Shown: positions 41,422-50,227 of the stretch, one piece after another | How the letters are laid out: each line of letters opens with the position of its first letter | How positions within the stretch are numbered: position 1 is the first letter of the stretch | Assembly (NCBI RefSeq): GCF_009765355.1 | Contig: NZ_VTHK01000011.1 | Coordinates: 124,001-188,000 of the forward strand | Origin: Amycolatopsis anabasis | Lineage (GTDB): Bacteria; Actinomycetota; Actinomycetes; Mycobacteriales; Pseudonocardiaceae | Length of the DNA: 64,000 nt | Direction of reading: 5' to 3' | Program-made: the position numbers and the translations under genes | The notes under the pieces: model-generated | What the model saw: only the letters and a program-made list of their open reading frames with translations | What the model was told of the DNA's origin: nothing | Databases searched by the model: none

Positions 41422-41836
41422 ACCCGGAGCAGCGTTGGGCTGCCCCCGCCTGTGTGGTCCACAGGTGTGAGGAGACTTCGTTTTCCGCCCAGTACCATGC
41501 GGCCGGGTCAAAGATCTCACCTGGCTGGAGGCACTCGCGCGAACCCGAATGCCCGGTGTTCTGGTAGAGCACTACCCAAGTAGATCCGCCCCACGGTGCG
41601 TTGTTGTGGAACGACTCGGCCTTGTCACCGATATTGTCGCTGTGCCAATCCGGATCGTCCCGGCCAACGGTCCAGTAAATTGAGAATCCGGTTAGCTCGT
41701 CGCCGTCGTAGGCGCAAAACCAACCTTGCTCACAGTTCGACTGACTCCCCTTTGCCGGATCGGCCGAGGCGATCCCGCCGGAAAGCAGGGTTGCGGTAGC
41801 GGCCACGCCGAGTGCGGCGGTCAACATTCTGCGCAT
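41420..41836 (-). CDS. Secreted peptidase-inhibitor-like protein, family I36 type
   Basis: This 138-residue protein starts MRRMLTAALGVAATATLLSG with cleavage near IASADP. The mature part has CEQGWFCAYDGDELTG, GDKAESFHNNAPWGG and LYQNTGHSGSRECLQPGE, the beta-gamma-crystallin-like pattern of the I36 inhibitor family first known from Streptomyces (SMPI). Four cysteines (EQG, FCAY, REC, QRC regions) probably form two disulfides. A function in protease inhibition is family-based and not proven here. It is a single gene with a hairpin at its end. Confidence 0.8.
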   Translation of the reverse strand: MRRMLTAALGVAATATLLSGGIASADPAKGSQSNCEQGWFCAYDGDELTGFSIYWTVGRDDPDWHSDNIGDKAESFHNNAPWGGSTWVVLYQNTGHSGSRECLQPGEIFDPAAWYWAENEVSSHLWTTQAGAAQRCSG

Positions 41837-41900
41837 AATCGCGGTTCGTTCCTTTCGTCAAATCATTCTCTATCGGGCCGACCATTGCCGGTCGGCACGT

Positions 41901-42824
41901 TCACGGGTGGGTCAGTAGCTCTTGTGCCCTGGGCAAAGCCGCTTGGTTCAGCGTTGCGAAGTCGGTCAACTCGCGTTGGTAGGTAGCCCGCACGGCCGGT
42001 TCATGTTCGCGCTCCAGCTCACCGACGATCGCGGTCATCCCGATCGAAGTGGCGCAGGTAGCCTCGGCGACGGCGGTCTCCACCTCCAGGGATTTCGCTG
42101 CCACCTTGTCCAGTTGGCGGGTACGGTGCGCCAACTCCTTGTGGAGTTGCTTGGGATCGGCCACGTCACGTCCGGAACGTCGGATGCACGCCGCCCAGTC
42201 GCGGACCGCCTGCTGGTACCGAGCGTCGGCTCGGACCTCGTCCTGGACGAATTTGGCCACCCGTTGGGCGATGTTCTTCGCACGGAACCATCGGGGCAGG
42301 TCGCCATAGAGGGAGCGGCGGGCTTCGGCCAGGCAGCCGCGATCGCTGGCACTGATCCGTGCCCCGTGCGGCAACGGTACCGACAGTTGCCCGCCTTGCC
42401 CCTGCAAGGTAACCGTGTACACGCGTTGCCGTTCCGGGGGCAGGCTGTTGACGTAGGCTTCGTTGGGACCCGGCACAGGTGGTTGTCCCCCCGGCTGGGC
42501 ACTCCGGACAGCACCGTACCCGTACTTGCGTGCCCAGGACACATCATCGACGACGTAGGGAAAAACACGGTGCTCTTCGCCGTTTTCGGCGGGCAAAGGG
42601 GCGACTTCGTGATAAACGAAACCTTGCCGGCTCATACAGTGGCGGACCAGGCGCTCCTCGCCCCGGGCAAGCAACTCCTGTTCCGCCGCACTGAGCGGCT
42701 GGACGGGTCCAACCGGTTCAGCGGGCGCCGATCCGTTCGCGCAGCCGACCGCTCCCGGCAACAGAATCGCCGCCACCATTCCGCTTACCGCCCTGCGTGC
42801 GATAGCTCCAAAAGCCGGTGTCAC
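41901..42824 (-). CDS. Putative lipoprotein of unknown function
   Basis: GTG 42824 is proposed as start because it places MTPAFGAIARRAVSGMVAAI directly before the lipobox AVGC. An upstream GTG at 42923 has GGAGG nearby but would bury the signal peptide. The mature protein of about 280 residues is helical and charged: LSAAEQELLARGEERLVRHC, GCLAEARRSLYGD, RYQQAVRDWAACIRRSGRDV and TCATSIGMTAIVGELEREHE. Six cysteines beyond the lipid-linked one may form disulfides. It resembles the many uncharacterised actinobacterial lipoproteins with a CMxxxGF-like motif (here CMSRQGF). It diverges from the ECF sigma gene. Confidence 0.72.
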   Translation of the reverse strand: MTPAFGAIARRAVSGMVAAILLPGAVGCANGSAPAEPVGPVQPLSAAEQELLARGEERLVRHCMSRQGFVYHEVAPLPAENGEEHRVFPYVVDDVSWARKYGYGAVRSAQPGGQPPVPGPNEAYVNSLPPERQRVYTVTLQGQGGQLSVPLPHGARISASDRGCLAEARRSLYGDLPRWFRAKNIAQRVAKFVQDEVRADARYQQAVRDWAACIRRSGRDVADPKQLHKELAHRTRQLDKVAAKSLEVETAVAEATCATSIGMTAIVGELEREHEPAVRATYQRELTDFATLNQAALPRAQELLTHP

Positions 42825-43246
42825 GCGGCCGCCCGGACCAAGACGCCGAATATGAACGGAATTCAAAACAGTTATACTCCCCAGCTTCAAAGCCGCCGGT
42901 GGTGCGACGCACAGCCGTTTCACCGCCTCCAGCCGCCTGCGTGGTGGCGGCCCGTCTCCGAATCATCGCCGACGCACCCGGGCACGAGAAGGACTAGCGG
43001 GTTGCCTTTCCGCTGGTAGCGGCGGGAAACACCAGCTGACCAGGAGAAAGAACACGGCGGGTATCCACCGATCTGGGCTTGATGGGCTGCCCGCCGGGTC
43101 CGACCCCATTGGCAGACTGGAGGCGGTCCCTGCACAGCCGTCTGGACAACCGCACCCAACCCATGACGAGACAGCCTCGCGACGTGCCCGACCTCCCACT
43201 GGGGGCCGGCCGTGACGGAATCACGATCGGTGCGCAACTAGAGGGT
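42825..43246. other. Divergent intergenic region between lipoprotein and sigma genes
   Basis: About 420 bases without a supported gene. A TATAAC element on the minus strand near 42867-42872 could be a -10 box for the lipoprotein gene. TGAACC at 43248 recalls ECF-type -35 elements, which would imply autoregulation and the later sigma start codon at 43313. Both readings are weak. Confidence 0.3.
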
Positions 43247-43849
43247 GTGAACCAGACAACGAGATGCACCGATGAGGTGGCGGCCCAGTCGTTACCACCA
43301 CCAGAACCGCCGGTGAGTCACGGCCCGGTGGCTGAATTCGAAAAGCTGTACCGGTCGCAGGTGGCCGCGGTGACCGCGTTCTTCGCGCGGCGCACCGCCG
43401 ACCCGCAGGCGGTCGCGGACCTCACCTCGGACACGTTCGTCCACGTGATCACGTCCTTCGGCACCTTCGATCCGGCCAAGGGCACCGTGCGTTCCTGGGT
43501 GTTCGGGATCGCGCGGCGGGTGTATGCCAGGCACTGCGAGGCGTACCGCCACCACCAGGACAAGGTGCTCCGGCTCGCGGGCCGGCGACCGCTCGAGTCC
43601 GACGAGATGGCGGAACTGGCCGACCGGATCGACGCCGAACGCGCCGGCCGGGAACTGGTCGCCGAGTTGGCCACGCTTCCCTCACTCGACCGGGAAATCG
43701 TGGAACTGGTGGACATCGCGGGTCTGAAGCCCGCAGAGGCCGCGCACGCGCTCGGCGCGTCGCCCGGCTCGATCCGGATGCGCCTGATGCGGGCGCGCGC
43801 CCGGTTGCGCAAGATCGCCAATCACGAACGGAGTCAGGGAGATGGGTAA
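43247..43849 (+). CDS. ECF-type RNA polymerase sigma factor
   Basis: The start is uncertain: GTG 43247 (200 residues) has GAGGG just before it, and GTG 43313 begins closer to the conserved domain. Region 2 reads FEKLYRSQVAAVTAFFARRT, TSDTFVHVITSFGTFDPAKG and RSWVFGIARRVYARHCEAYR. Region 4 reads LATLPSLDREIVELVDIAGL, then KPAEAAHALGASPGSIRMRL. No anti-sigma gene with a ZAS zinc motif follows. Instead an eight-base overlap links it to a membrane-anchored protein that may hold it inactive. The regulon is unknown. Confidence 0.9.
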   Translation: MNQTTRCTDEVAAQSLPPPEPPVSHGPVAEFEKLYRSQVAAVTAFFARRTADPQAVADLTSDTFVHVITSFGTFDPAKGTVRSWVFGIARRVYARHCEAYRHHQDKVLRLAGRRPLESDEMAELADRIDAERAGRELVAELATLPSLDREIVELVDIAGLKPAEAAHALGASPGSIRMRLMRARARLRKIANHERSQGDG

Positions 43850-44453
43850 ATTCGAGGATCGGCTGCTCACCGATCTGCTCACCGAATACCGGCCGACACT
43901 GAACGCGGCCAAGCAACCCGAGGAGTCCGCGGCGCCGCGCGCCTCGCGACGTCCCCTGTGGATCGCCGCGGGCGTGCTCGGACTGGTCGGCACCGCCACC
44001 GCCGGTGCGGTGCTGCTCGGCGGTGGCAGCCCGGCATACGCGGTGACCAAGGACGCCAACGGCGAGGTGACCGTCAGACTGCGCGATGCGTCCGGGATCG
44101 ACGGCGCCAACCAGGAACTGCGCGAACAAGGCGTGCCGGCGGTGGTGGTCCCGATCAAGCCCGGCTGCACCGACATCGGCGAACTCCCCGTGGACAAGCC
44201 CACCGGTCGCATGACGGCACAAGCCCAGACCCAGAACGGGGAAATCGTATTCCAGACCAAGAACGTCCCACCCGGTGACACCGTGGTGGTCACCGCGGAG
44301 GGAAACCCGGCCAGCAGGCTCACCCTGGGCATGCTCCTGGTCAAGGGAGCCCCGCCCGACTGCGTGAGCGTGCCCGCCGGTCCCGGCACCAACCACTCGG
44401 ACATGAACCAGGAAACCTCCCCCGGACCCCAACTCAACACCTCCGAGGGATAA
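43842..44453 (+). CDS. Membrane-anchored partner of the ECF sigma factor
   Basis: ATG 43842 overlaps the sigma stop by eight bases and gives 203 residues. A short cytoplasmic segment (MGKFEDRLLTDLLTEYRPTL) precedes one transmembrane helix (LWIAAGVLGLVGTATAGAVL). An extracytoplasmic domain follows (YAVTKDANGEVTVRLRDASG, PGCTDIGELPVDKP, NVPPGDTVVVTAEGN). Its two cysteines, in PGCTD and PDCVSV, could pair. The layout is that of a small anti-sigma factor with an outside sensor, but the cytoplasmic part lacks the HxxxCxxC motif. A strong hairpin ends the unit. Confidence 0.75.
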   Translation: MGKFEDRLLTDLLTEYRPTLNAAKQPEESAAPRASRRPLWIAAGVLGLVGTATAGAVLLGGGSPAYAVTKDANGEVTVRLRDASGIDGANQELREQGVPAVVVPIKPGCTDIGELPVDKPTGRMTAQAQTQNGEIVFQTKNVPPGDTVVVTAEGNPASRLTLGMLLVKGAPPDCVSVPAGPGTNHSDMNQETSPGPQLNTSEG

Positions 44454-44458
44454 CCGAC

Positions 44459-44491
44459 GGGCGCACCCGCCAACTCCTGGCGGGTGCGCCC
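44459..44491. terminator. Perfect 14-bp hairpin after the sigma operon
   Basis: GGGCGCACCCGCCA (44459-44472) pairs exactly with TGGCGGGTGCGCCC (44478-44491) around a five-base loop, four bases after the stop of the membrane partner. The convergent merR-like gene ends 40 bases further, so the hairpin may serve both directions. Confidence 0.8.
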
Positions 44492-44531
44492 CAAGCCATC
44501 AGGCGACACTCGCCCTTCGCCCTCCAGGGTT

Positions 44532-45176
44532 TCAGGGCTTTTCGTCCGGTGTCGTGCCGAAGAAGCGGGCGGACGCGTTCTTCTGCGCGATCCGGCGCAG
44601 CGCCGCGGTGACGCTATCGGTGAGCACGGTGCCGACCACCGCCAGTTCCACCATGGATTCCACTGTGGACAGTTCGGTGAACGAGGAGAAGTCCACCTCG
44701 GCGACCCGGTCGGCGAGCTCCGCGTACAGGCCGAGCCGTTCGACCGGGCCGGTCAGCCCGAGGTCGCGCAGCGCGCACAGCCCGGCCACCAGCGACTCCA
44801 CCACCGGGCCTTCCGGTTCGAGACGCCAGCCGCGTTCCGCCGCGACCGTCTCGATCAGCTCCACCGCCCAGGCCCGGGACTCCTCATCCACCGGTACGAG
44901 CCTCGGGGTCAACCGCTTCTGCGCGGAACCGAGCACGTGGTGCATCCCGGTCTCCGGCTCGTCGATCGCGGCGACCACCTCGCGGGTGTCCGCGATCGAC
45001 ATGCCCGCCACGTCCAGCAGCGCGCGCACCAGCCCCAGCCTGCGCACGTGCTCCCGGCCGTAGCGGGCCTGGTTCGGGCCGGTCCGCTCGCCCGGCGGCA
45101 GCAAACCCTCGCGCAGGTAGTACTTGATGGTCGCGACCGGGACCCCGGACTCCCGGCTCAACTCGGCCATGCGCAT
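44532..45176 (-). CDS. MerR-family transcriptional regulator
   Basis: This 214-residue protein starts MRMAELSRESGVPVATIKYY and LREGLLPPGERTGPNQARYG, the MerR winged-helix signature, then HVRRLGLVRALLDVAGMSIA. The C-terminal part is a long helical effector domain without the Cys set of metal sensors, so an organic ligand is likelier. It diverges from a two-gene membrane-protein operon, with matched inverted repeats between them. Activation of that operon is the inferred job. Confidence 0.92.
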   Translation of the reverse strand: MRMAELSRESGVPVATIKYYLREGLLPPGERTGPNQARYGREHVRRLGLVRALLDVAGMSIADTREVVAAIDEPETGMHHVLGSAQKRLTPRLVPVDEESRAWAVELIETVAAERGWRLEPEGPVVESLVAGLCALRDLGLTGPVERLGLYAELADRVAEVDFSSFTELSTVESMVELAVVGTVLTDSVTAALRRIAQKNASARFFGTTPDEKP

Positions 45177-45211
45177 GCGGCGGTCGCCTTTCCTGTGCTT
45201 CCTCTCAGCAT

Positions 45212-45250
45212 GGATAGCTTAGCTTCCCATAACAGATAGCCAAGCTATCC
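45212..45250. promoter_or_regulatory. Nested inverted repeats, probable MerR-type operator
   Basis: GGATAGCTT (45212-45220) is mirrored by AAGCTATCC (45242-45250). Inside the right half GATAGC (45235-45240) and GCTATC (45244-45249) form a second palindrome around CAA. The block lies between the divergent merR-like gene and the membrane-protein operon. Confidence 0.7.
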
Positions 45251-45272
45251 ACTCGGTTCTGGGAGGCACAGC

Positions 45273-46241
45273 ATGCGCAAGGCTCTGGTGCGGGAAGCGT
45301 TCACCTGGCACCGGCCGCTGATGGGATTCGCGGCCGCGATGACCGGACTCGGGGCGGTGTCCCTCGGCGGTCTGCTGCTGGACGGACGGGAACTGATCGG
45401 CGAGCCGATCTGGGCGAAGTCGGTGAAGTTCTGCATCTCCTTCACGCTCTACGCGATCACCTGGTCCTGGATGTACCACCACCTGCGCCGATGGCGGCGA
45501 ACGGCGTGGTGGGGCGGCGCGGTGTTCACCGTGGCGGGCGTGGTCGAGATGGCCGTGGTCGTGGTGCAGATCGCGCGCGGCGAACGCAGCCACTTCAACG
45601 TCGACACCCCGCTCGACAGCGCGCTGTTCGACGTGATGACGGCGAGCGCGATCGGTCTGCTGATCGGTCACCTCCTGCTCGTTCCCCCGCTGCTCGCCGG
45701 GCACCGCGGGGACCGCGCGGTGACGTCCGCGATCCGGGCCGGGGCCGCGCTGTGCGGGCTGGGCATGGCGCTGGGCGTCCTGATGACCGGATCGAACCCC
45801 CGGCAGCGCGCGGTGGGCGGACCAGGCGTGGTCGGAGCGCACACGGTGGGCCAGCCCGACGGCGGCCCCGGCATCCCGATCCTCGGCTGGAGCACGGTGG
45901 GCGGCGACCTGCGCATCCCGCACTTCATCGGCCTGCACGCGCTCCAAGTCCTGCCGCTGCTGGTGATCGCGCTCAGCGCGGCGGCGACCCGGTGGCCCCG
46001 GCTGGCCGACGAGCCGCTGCGCGGACGGCTGGTGCGAATCGCCGCCGCGGGCTACCTCGGCCTCATCGCACTGGTCACCTGGCAGGCGCTGCGCGGCCAG
46101 TCCCTCGTCCACCCGGACCCGCTCACCCTCGGCGCCGCCGCCGCACTGCTCGCGGCGGTGCTCGCCGCAGTCACTGCCGCACTACGCCAGGCCAGGGAAA
46201 CCCTTGACACACCAAGGAAAGGCACGGTCACCACACGATGA
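45273..46241 (+). CDS. Polytopic membrane protein of unknown function
   Basis: ATG 45273 follows GGGAGG and gives 322 residues with about eight hydrophobic helices: LMGFAAAMTGLGAVSLGGLL, FCISFTLYAITWSWMYHHL, FTVAGVVEMAVVVVQIA and others. The loop between helices five and six is Gly/Pro rich (VGAHTVGQPDGGPGIPILGW) and is followed by DLRIPHFIGLHALQVLPLL. Conserved His residues near helix ends (YHH, FIGLHA) might bind a ligand or cofactor. No family name is certain. It is co-transcribed (ATGA overlap) with an ABA4-like gene under the divergent MerR regulator. Confidence 0.78.
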   Translation: MRKALVREAFTWHRPLMGFAAAMTGLGAVSLGGLLLDGRELIGEPIWAKSVKFCISFTLYAITWSWMYHHLRRWRRTAWWGGAVFTVAGVVEMAVVVVQIARGERSHFNVDTPLDSALFDVMTASAIGLLIGHLLLVPPLLAGHRGDRAVTSAIRAGAALCGLGMALGVLMTGSNPRQRAVGGPGVVGAHTVGQPDGGPGIPILGWSTVGGDLRIPHFIGLHALQVLPLLVIALSAAATRWPRLADEPLRGRLVRIAAAGYLGLIALVTWQALRGQSLVHPDPLTLGAAAALLAAVLAAVTAALRQARETLDTPRKGTVTTR

Positions 46242-46729
46242 GCACGACCACCCTGTTCAACATCACCTTCTACCTAGCGGCCCCGCTCTGGGCGCTGATC
46301 ATCCTCACCCCGACCTGGCACCTCACCCGCCGGGTGATGCGCAGTCCCTGGGTGACGACCCTGCCGTTGATCGTCTACTGCACCCTCACCCTCCCCCGCC
46401 TCGGCGAACTCTGGTCCGTGCTGAGCAGTCCGGACCTGGAAACCCTGCGCGCCTTCGCCGGCACCGACTACGGCGCGGCGACCTTCTGGGCACACCTGAT
46501 CTCGTTCGACCTGTTCCTCGGACGCTGGATGTACTTCGACTCCCGGCACCGGGGAATCCACCCCCTGATCATGGGACCGCTACTGGCCTGCACCATCCTG
46601 CTGTCCCCCTTCGGCCTGCTGCTCTACCTGATCATCCGCCGCTCCCCCGGCCACGACGTGATCACGGCCAACCGGGTCGAGGCGGCGGTCAAGTCTGCGC
46701 CCTCATCCGTGAGCCGCCGTTTGCCGTAG
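46238..46729 (+). CDS. ABA4-like (DUF4281) membrane protein
   Basis: ATG 46238 overlaps the upstream stop and gives 163 residues with four hydrophobic helices. FNITFYLAAPLWALIILTPT, WAHLISFDLFLGRWMYFDSR and GPLLACTILLSPFGLLLYLI match the ABA4 pattern, in which the F-DLF-GRW-Y-D segment is characteristic. Plant ABA4 is needed for neoxanthin formation. Bacterial relatives are of unknown function. The 3' end overlaps by 27 bases the convergent P450 gene. Confidence 0.82.
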   Translation: MSTTTLFNITFYLAAPLWALIILTPTWHLTRRVMRSPWVTTLPLIVYCTLTLPRLGELWSVLSSPDLETLRAFAGTDYGAATFWAHLISFDLFLGRWMYFDSRHRGIHPLIMGPLLACTILLSPFGLLLYLIIRRSPGHDVITANRVEAAVKSAPSSVSRRLP

Positions 46730-47926
46730 GGTGACCGGGAGGCTGCTGAGGCCGACGAGGCAGGTGGAGTAGATCCGGCGGCTGGGACCGCGGGGGTCGA
46801 TCGCGCCGACGTGGGCGAGCAGGCCTTCGAGCAGGGCCTTCACCTCGACCCGGGCCAGGTAGGCGCCGATGCAGAAGTGCGGCCCGTAGCCGAAGGTCAC
46901 ATGGTTGTTCGGGGTGCGCCCCAGGTCGAAAACGTCCGGTGCGTCGAAGATCTCCTCGTCGCGGTTGGCCGAGACGCTCCACACGGTGACGATCTCCCCC
47001 GCCTTGATCGGTTGCCCGTTCAGCTCGAGGTCCTGTTTCGCGGTGCGGCCGAAGTGCATGGCGGGACTGGTCCAGCGCAGGATCTCCTCCACCGCGGTGT
47101 CCAGTTCGACCTCGCCGCGGCGGAGGCGTTCCCACTGGGCGGGGTGGTCGAGGAAGGCCTGGACCGCGCCGACCATGGCCAGCCGGGTCGTTTCGTCTCC
47201 GCCCAGGATCAGGTTGTAGCAGTTGAGCACGACCTCGTTCGACGGCAGTGGCGCGCCGTCGACCTCCGCGGTGGCCAGCAGGCTGACCACGTCCGCGTGC
47301 GGGGTGTCGCGGCGCTGTTCCGCCAGGTCGGCGAAGTACAGCAGCAGGTCGTTCTTGGCCATCCAACCGTCCATCGCGGTGTGGTCGGGATTTTCCGAGC
47401 TGATCGTGGACTTGGTCAGCCGCAGGATCTCCGCGCGGTCCTGCCGCGGCACGTCGAGCAGGTCGCAGATGGTGGCCAGCGGGACGTGCGCGGCGACATC
47501 CGCGGCGATGTCGCATTCGCCCTTCGCCACCGCCTCGGCGACGAGTTCGTCGGTGACGACGCGCAACCGGTCCACGATCACCTGCAGCGCACGCGGGGTG
47601 AACGTCTTGAGCAGGAGTTTGCGGAGTTTCGCGTGGTGCGGTGGATCGGAAACCACCAGCATCTTCCCGCCGGCGGTGTCGGCGCCCAGCAGCAAGGTGT
47701 CCAGCACGTTGCCCCGCTCCGAGCTGAAGCGCTTGGTGTCCCGGCAGACCGCGAGGAAGTCGGCGTGCTTGGACAGCACCCAGAACGCGGGACCGCGTTC
47801 GGTTTCCGGATGCCGGTAGACCGGCGTCTCGGCGCGCAGGTGCCGCCAGAACTCGGTGAGGTCGGAATCGACGAACGTGTGCGGGTTGGTGAGGTCCACC
47901 GCCGCGATCGCCGGTGCCTGGGTCAT
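46703..47926 (-). CDS. Cytochrome P450
   Basis: The start is taken as ATG 47926; ATG 47935 and ATG 47941 (which overlaps the MFS stop) are alternatives. The 407-residue protein has GGDETTRLAMVGAV in the I helix, VEEILRWTSPAMHFGRTAKQ (ExxR) and VTFGYGPHFCIGAYLARVEV with the heme Cys near residue 350. It is a class I bacterial P450 needing ferredoxin, and none is encoded here. Its place at the end of the NRPS gene train suggests oxidative tailoring of the peptide or of a carrier-bound amino acid. Confidence 0.93.
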   Translation of the reverse strand: MTQAPAIAAVDLTNPHTFVDSDLTEFWRHLRAETPVYRHPETERGPAFWVLSKHADFLAVCRDTKRFSSERGNVLDTLLLGADTAGGKMLVVSDPPHHAKLRKLLLKTFTPRALQVIVDRLRVVTDELVAEAVAKGECDIAADVAAHVPLATICDLLDVPRQDRAEILRLTKSTISSENPDHTAMDGWMAKNDLLLYFADLAEQRRDTPHADVVSLLATAEVDGAPLPSNEVVLNCYNLILGGDETTRLAMVGAVQAFLDHPAQWERLRRGEVELDTAVEEILRWTSPAMHFGRTAKQDLELNGQPIKAGEIVTVWSVSANRDEEIFDAPDVFDLGRTPNNHVTFGYGPHFCIGAYLARVEVKALLEGLLAHVGAIDPRGPSRRIYSTCLVGLSSLPVTLRQTAAHG

Positions 47927-47937
47927 GGTCTCCATCC

Positions 47938-49194
47938 TCATTCGGTAGCGGCGCCCGAAAAACGGCGCAGGGTCGGGCTGAACGCGGTCAGCAGGGCGGG
48001 CGCCAGCAGCAGGGCGGCGCAGCAGAACAGCGCGCCCCGTCCACCGGCGAATTCCAGGAGCAGGCCGCCCAGCGCCGGGCCGAGCGCGCCGCCGACGCCG
48101 TCGAACACGCCCATCGCCCCGGAAAGGCGGCCGCGCAGTTCGTCCGGGGTCAGCAGCAACTGGTAGGTCACGATCGTGGTGTTCGCCAGCGGCGCGAGGA
48201 ACGCCACCGTGCCGAGGAGCAGGCCGCCGAGGAACACGTTGGTGGTGAACGCGAGCAGCGGGGTGAGCGCGGTCGCCGCCCAGAACACCCCGGCGATCGA
48301 CACCCGGGGATGCAGGGCGCGGTGCAGCCGCCCGGACACCAGGGCGCCGAGCACCCCGCCGCCGCCGAACATCGCGCTCATCAGCCCGATCTGACCGGCC
48401 GGGACGCCGCGCTGCTGCGCGAGCAGGATGAACACGATGTACAGCGCGCCGAACGCCAGGTTCAGCAGTACCGCGCAGGTGGTGATCAACCGGATGACCG
48501 GCTGGCGGCCGATCCAGCGCAGGCCCGCGGCGAGGTCCGGCCAGAACCGGCCGACCGTGTGCTCGCGGGGCCGCGCCGGTGCGGTCCGCGCGGGTATCCG
48601 GACGAACAGCAGCGCGAGGAACGACAGCGCCTGGACCAGCGCGTTGCCGAGGAACGGGAGCGCGCGGGCGATCCCGAACAGGAGCCCGCCGAGGCCGTTG
48701 CCGCCGACCTGCCCGATCGAACCGCGCGCGGCGTTCAGCGCGATCGCGTCGGGCAGCTGCCCGGCGGGCACGACCTGGGGCAGCGCCGCTTCCTCGGCCG
48801 GGAAGACGGCCGCGAGCGCGATCCCTTCCACCAGAGCCACCAGCACCACGTGCCAGATCGACCCGAAACCCAGCCACACCGCGACGCCCAGGGTCGCGAA
48901 CGCGATCGCGCGCGCCCCGCTGCCGAGCACCAGGATCCGCTTGCGGTCCCAGCGGTCGGCGAGCACCCCGGCGGGCAGCCCGGCGGTCATCTGCGCCGCC
49001 GCCAGCACGAAACCGACCAGGCTCACCGCGAGCGGGGACCCGGACAGGCTCATCACAAGCAGCGGGTAGGTGAGCACGAACATCTGGCTGCTCAGCTCGG
49101 AACCGGTCTGCCCGGCCCACAGCAGGTGGAAATCGCGGTTGCGGGAGAGGGGACGCGCCGCGCCCTCCACCGCATTGGTCACCAAACCGGACAC
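47938..49194 (-). CDS. MFS transporter, probable product exporter
   Basis: GTG 49194 follows GAGGAGGACGG and gives 418 residues with 12 hydrophobic segments. NRDFHLLWAGQTGSELSSQM opens it as in the enterobactin-exporter/MFS_3 subgroup. GVLADRWDRKRILVLGSGAR is the conserved loop between helices two and three. ELRGRLSGAMGVFDGVGGAL marks the second half. Position between the oxygenase and P450 genes of the NRPS unit suggests export of, or self-protection from, the peptide. Confidence 0.92.
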   Translation of the reverse strand: MSGLVTNAVEGAARPLSRNRDFHLLWAGQTGSELSSQMFVLTYPLLVMSLSGSPLAVSLVGFVLAAAQMTAGLPAGVLADRWDRKRILVLGSGARAIAFATLGVAVWLGFGSIWHVVLVALVEGIALAAVFPAEEAALPQVVPAGQLPDAIALNAARGSIGQVGGNGLGGLLFGIARALPFLGNALVQALSFLALLFVRIPARTAPARPREHTVGRFWPDLAAGLRWIGRQPVIRLITTCAVLLNLAFGALYIVFILLAQQRGVPAGQIGLMSAMFGGGGVLGALVSGRLHRALHPRVSIAGVFWAATALTPLLAFTTNVFLGGLLLGTVAFLAPLANTTIVTYQLLLTPDELRGRLSGAMGVFDGVGGALGPALGGLLLEFAGGRGALFCCAALLLAPALLTAFSPTLRRFSGAATE

Positions 49195-49219
49195 GGCCGC
49201 CGTCCTCCTCTCCCGCTCG

Positions 49220-50194
49220 CTACGCGATCACCCGGGACCGCACGTCGCTCATCGCGTACAGCCGCCGGATGTCGCGGATCAGGTTGAGCCGCTTGAGCCA
49301 GCGGTCCTTGCCGTCGTAACGCGGGGAGAACGGCTCGCGCCCGTGCACCACGCGGTAGTTGTCGACGAACACCGCGTCGCCCGGTTCGAGCACGACCCGC
49401 TCCACCGCGGCGCCGATCCGCTCCTGCGCCACCCGGATCGCCTCGTCCGCGGTACCGTCCACACCGGACATGAAGTCGATGTCGAACCGCAGGTACGGCC
49501 GCTCCTTCGGGCCGAAGAGCACCGGGCCCGCATGGAACTCGCGCCCGGCCAGGCGGTCGGAGTTCACCAGGTCGTTGAGCACCGCGCCGGTGTGCGAATC
49601 GTCCGGGTAGAACCGGAACCGGTCCTGCGCGAGCACCTCGCGGGTGTCCTCCGGCAGGTCGAGCGCGCCGATCCGCACGATGGTCGTGCCCACCGCGTCC
49701 GGGTTGCGCAGGCAGAACAGCGAGACGTAGTCGCCGCGGCAGGGGTGGTGCACGTCCTCGGTGTGCAGCGACAACGCCGCCTTGCTGCTGGCGCTGGTCA
49801 GCGATTCCTCCATCCCCGGCGCCGGGCACACGTCGTGCACCACCCGGCCGTCCTGCTGGGTGGCCCAGCAGAACGGGTCGCCGAGCACCGAACCGCACAG
49901 CAGGAGCACGAGTTCCTCGCGGCGCCCGGCCCCGGTCTTGGCGGCCATGTCCCAGCCGGTGGGCGTGGGCACCAGATCGGGGTCGACCGGCAGCCCGGAC
50001 ACCACGATCACGTCGGCCTCGGCGCCCCGCGCGTTCACCAGGAACTGCCGCAACCGCAACGGCAAGCGCGCGGCGATCGTGGTCGCCTCGTCGACGAAAC
50101 GCAGCGGGTCCCAGTCTTCGAGGCTCGTCAGCACCTCCTCGGCGAGGCTGGCGATCTCCGCGGACTCGGTCTCGGTCAGGACGATTCTTTCCAC
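49220..50194 (-). CDS. Fe(II)/2-oxoglutarate-dependent oxygenase, VioC/AsnO-type amino acid hydroxylase
   Basis: GTG 50194 gives 324 residues. ALSLHTEDVHHPCRGDYVSL near residue 145 provides the HxE iron ligands, and the distal His is in VDNYRVVHGREPFSPRY near 285. LFCLRNPDAVGTTIVRIG is closely like the clavaminate-synthase-like group with VioC (Arg), OrfP (Arg) and AsnO (Asn). These enzymes hydroxylate free or carrier-bound amino acids at the beta position for nonribosomal peptides. It lies 33 bases after the NRPS. The NRPS seems to use basic residues, so Arg or Orn hydroxylation is the best guess. Confidence 0.9.
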   Translation of the reverse strand: MERIVLTETESAEIASLAEEVLTSLEDWDPLRFVDEATTIAARLPLRLRQFLVNARGAEADVIVVSGLPVDPDLVPTPTGWDMAAKTGAGRREELVLLLCGSVLGDPFCWATQQDGRVVHDVCPAPGMEESLTSASSKAALSLHTEDVHHPCRGDYVSLFCLRNPDAVGTTIVRIGALDLPEDTREVLAQDRFRFYPDDSHTGAVLNDLVNSDRLAGREFHAGPVLFGPKERPYLRFDIDFMSGVDGTADEAIRVAQERIGAAVERVVLEPGDAVFVDNYRVVHGREPFSPRYDGKDRWLKRLNLIRDIRRLYAMSDVRSRVIA

Positions 50195-50227
50195 GCTGTT
50201 ACCCCATTTCTCTTCTCGTGACTTGGA

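Noticed and set aside
43079..43246. N-terminal extension of the sigma factor to 43079
   Set aside because: The extra segment is Pro/Arg rich, starts from a TTG without a ribosome site, and precedes any sigma-domain homology.
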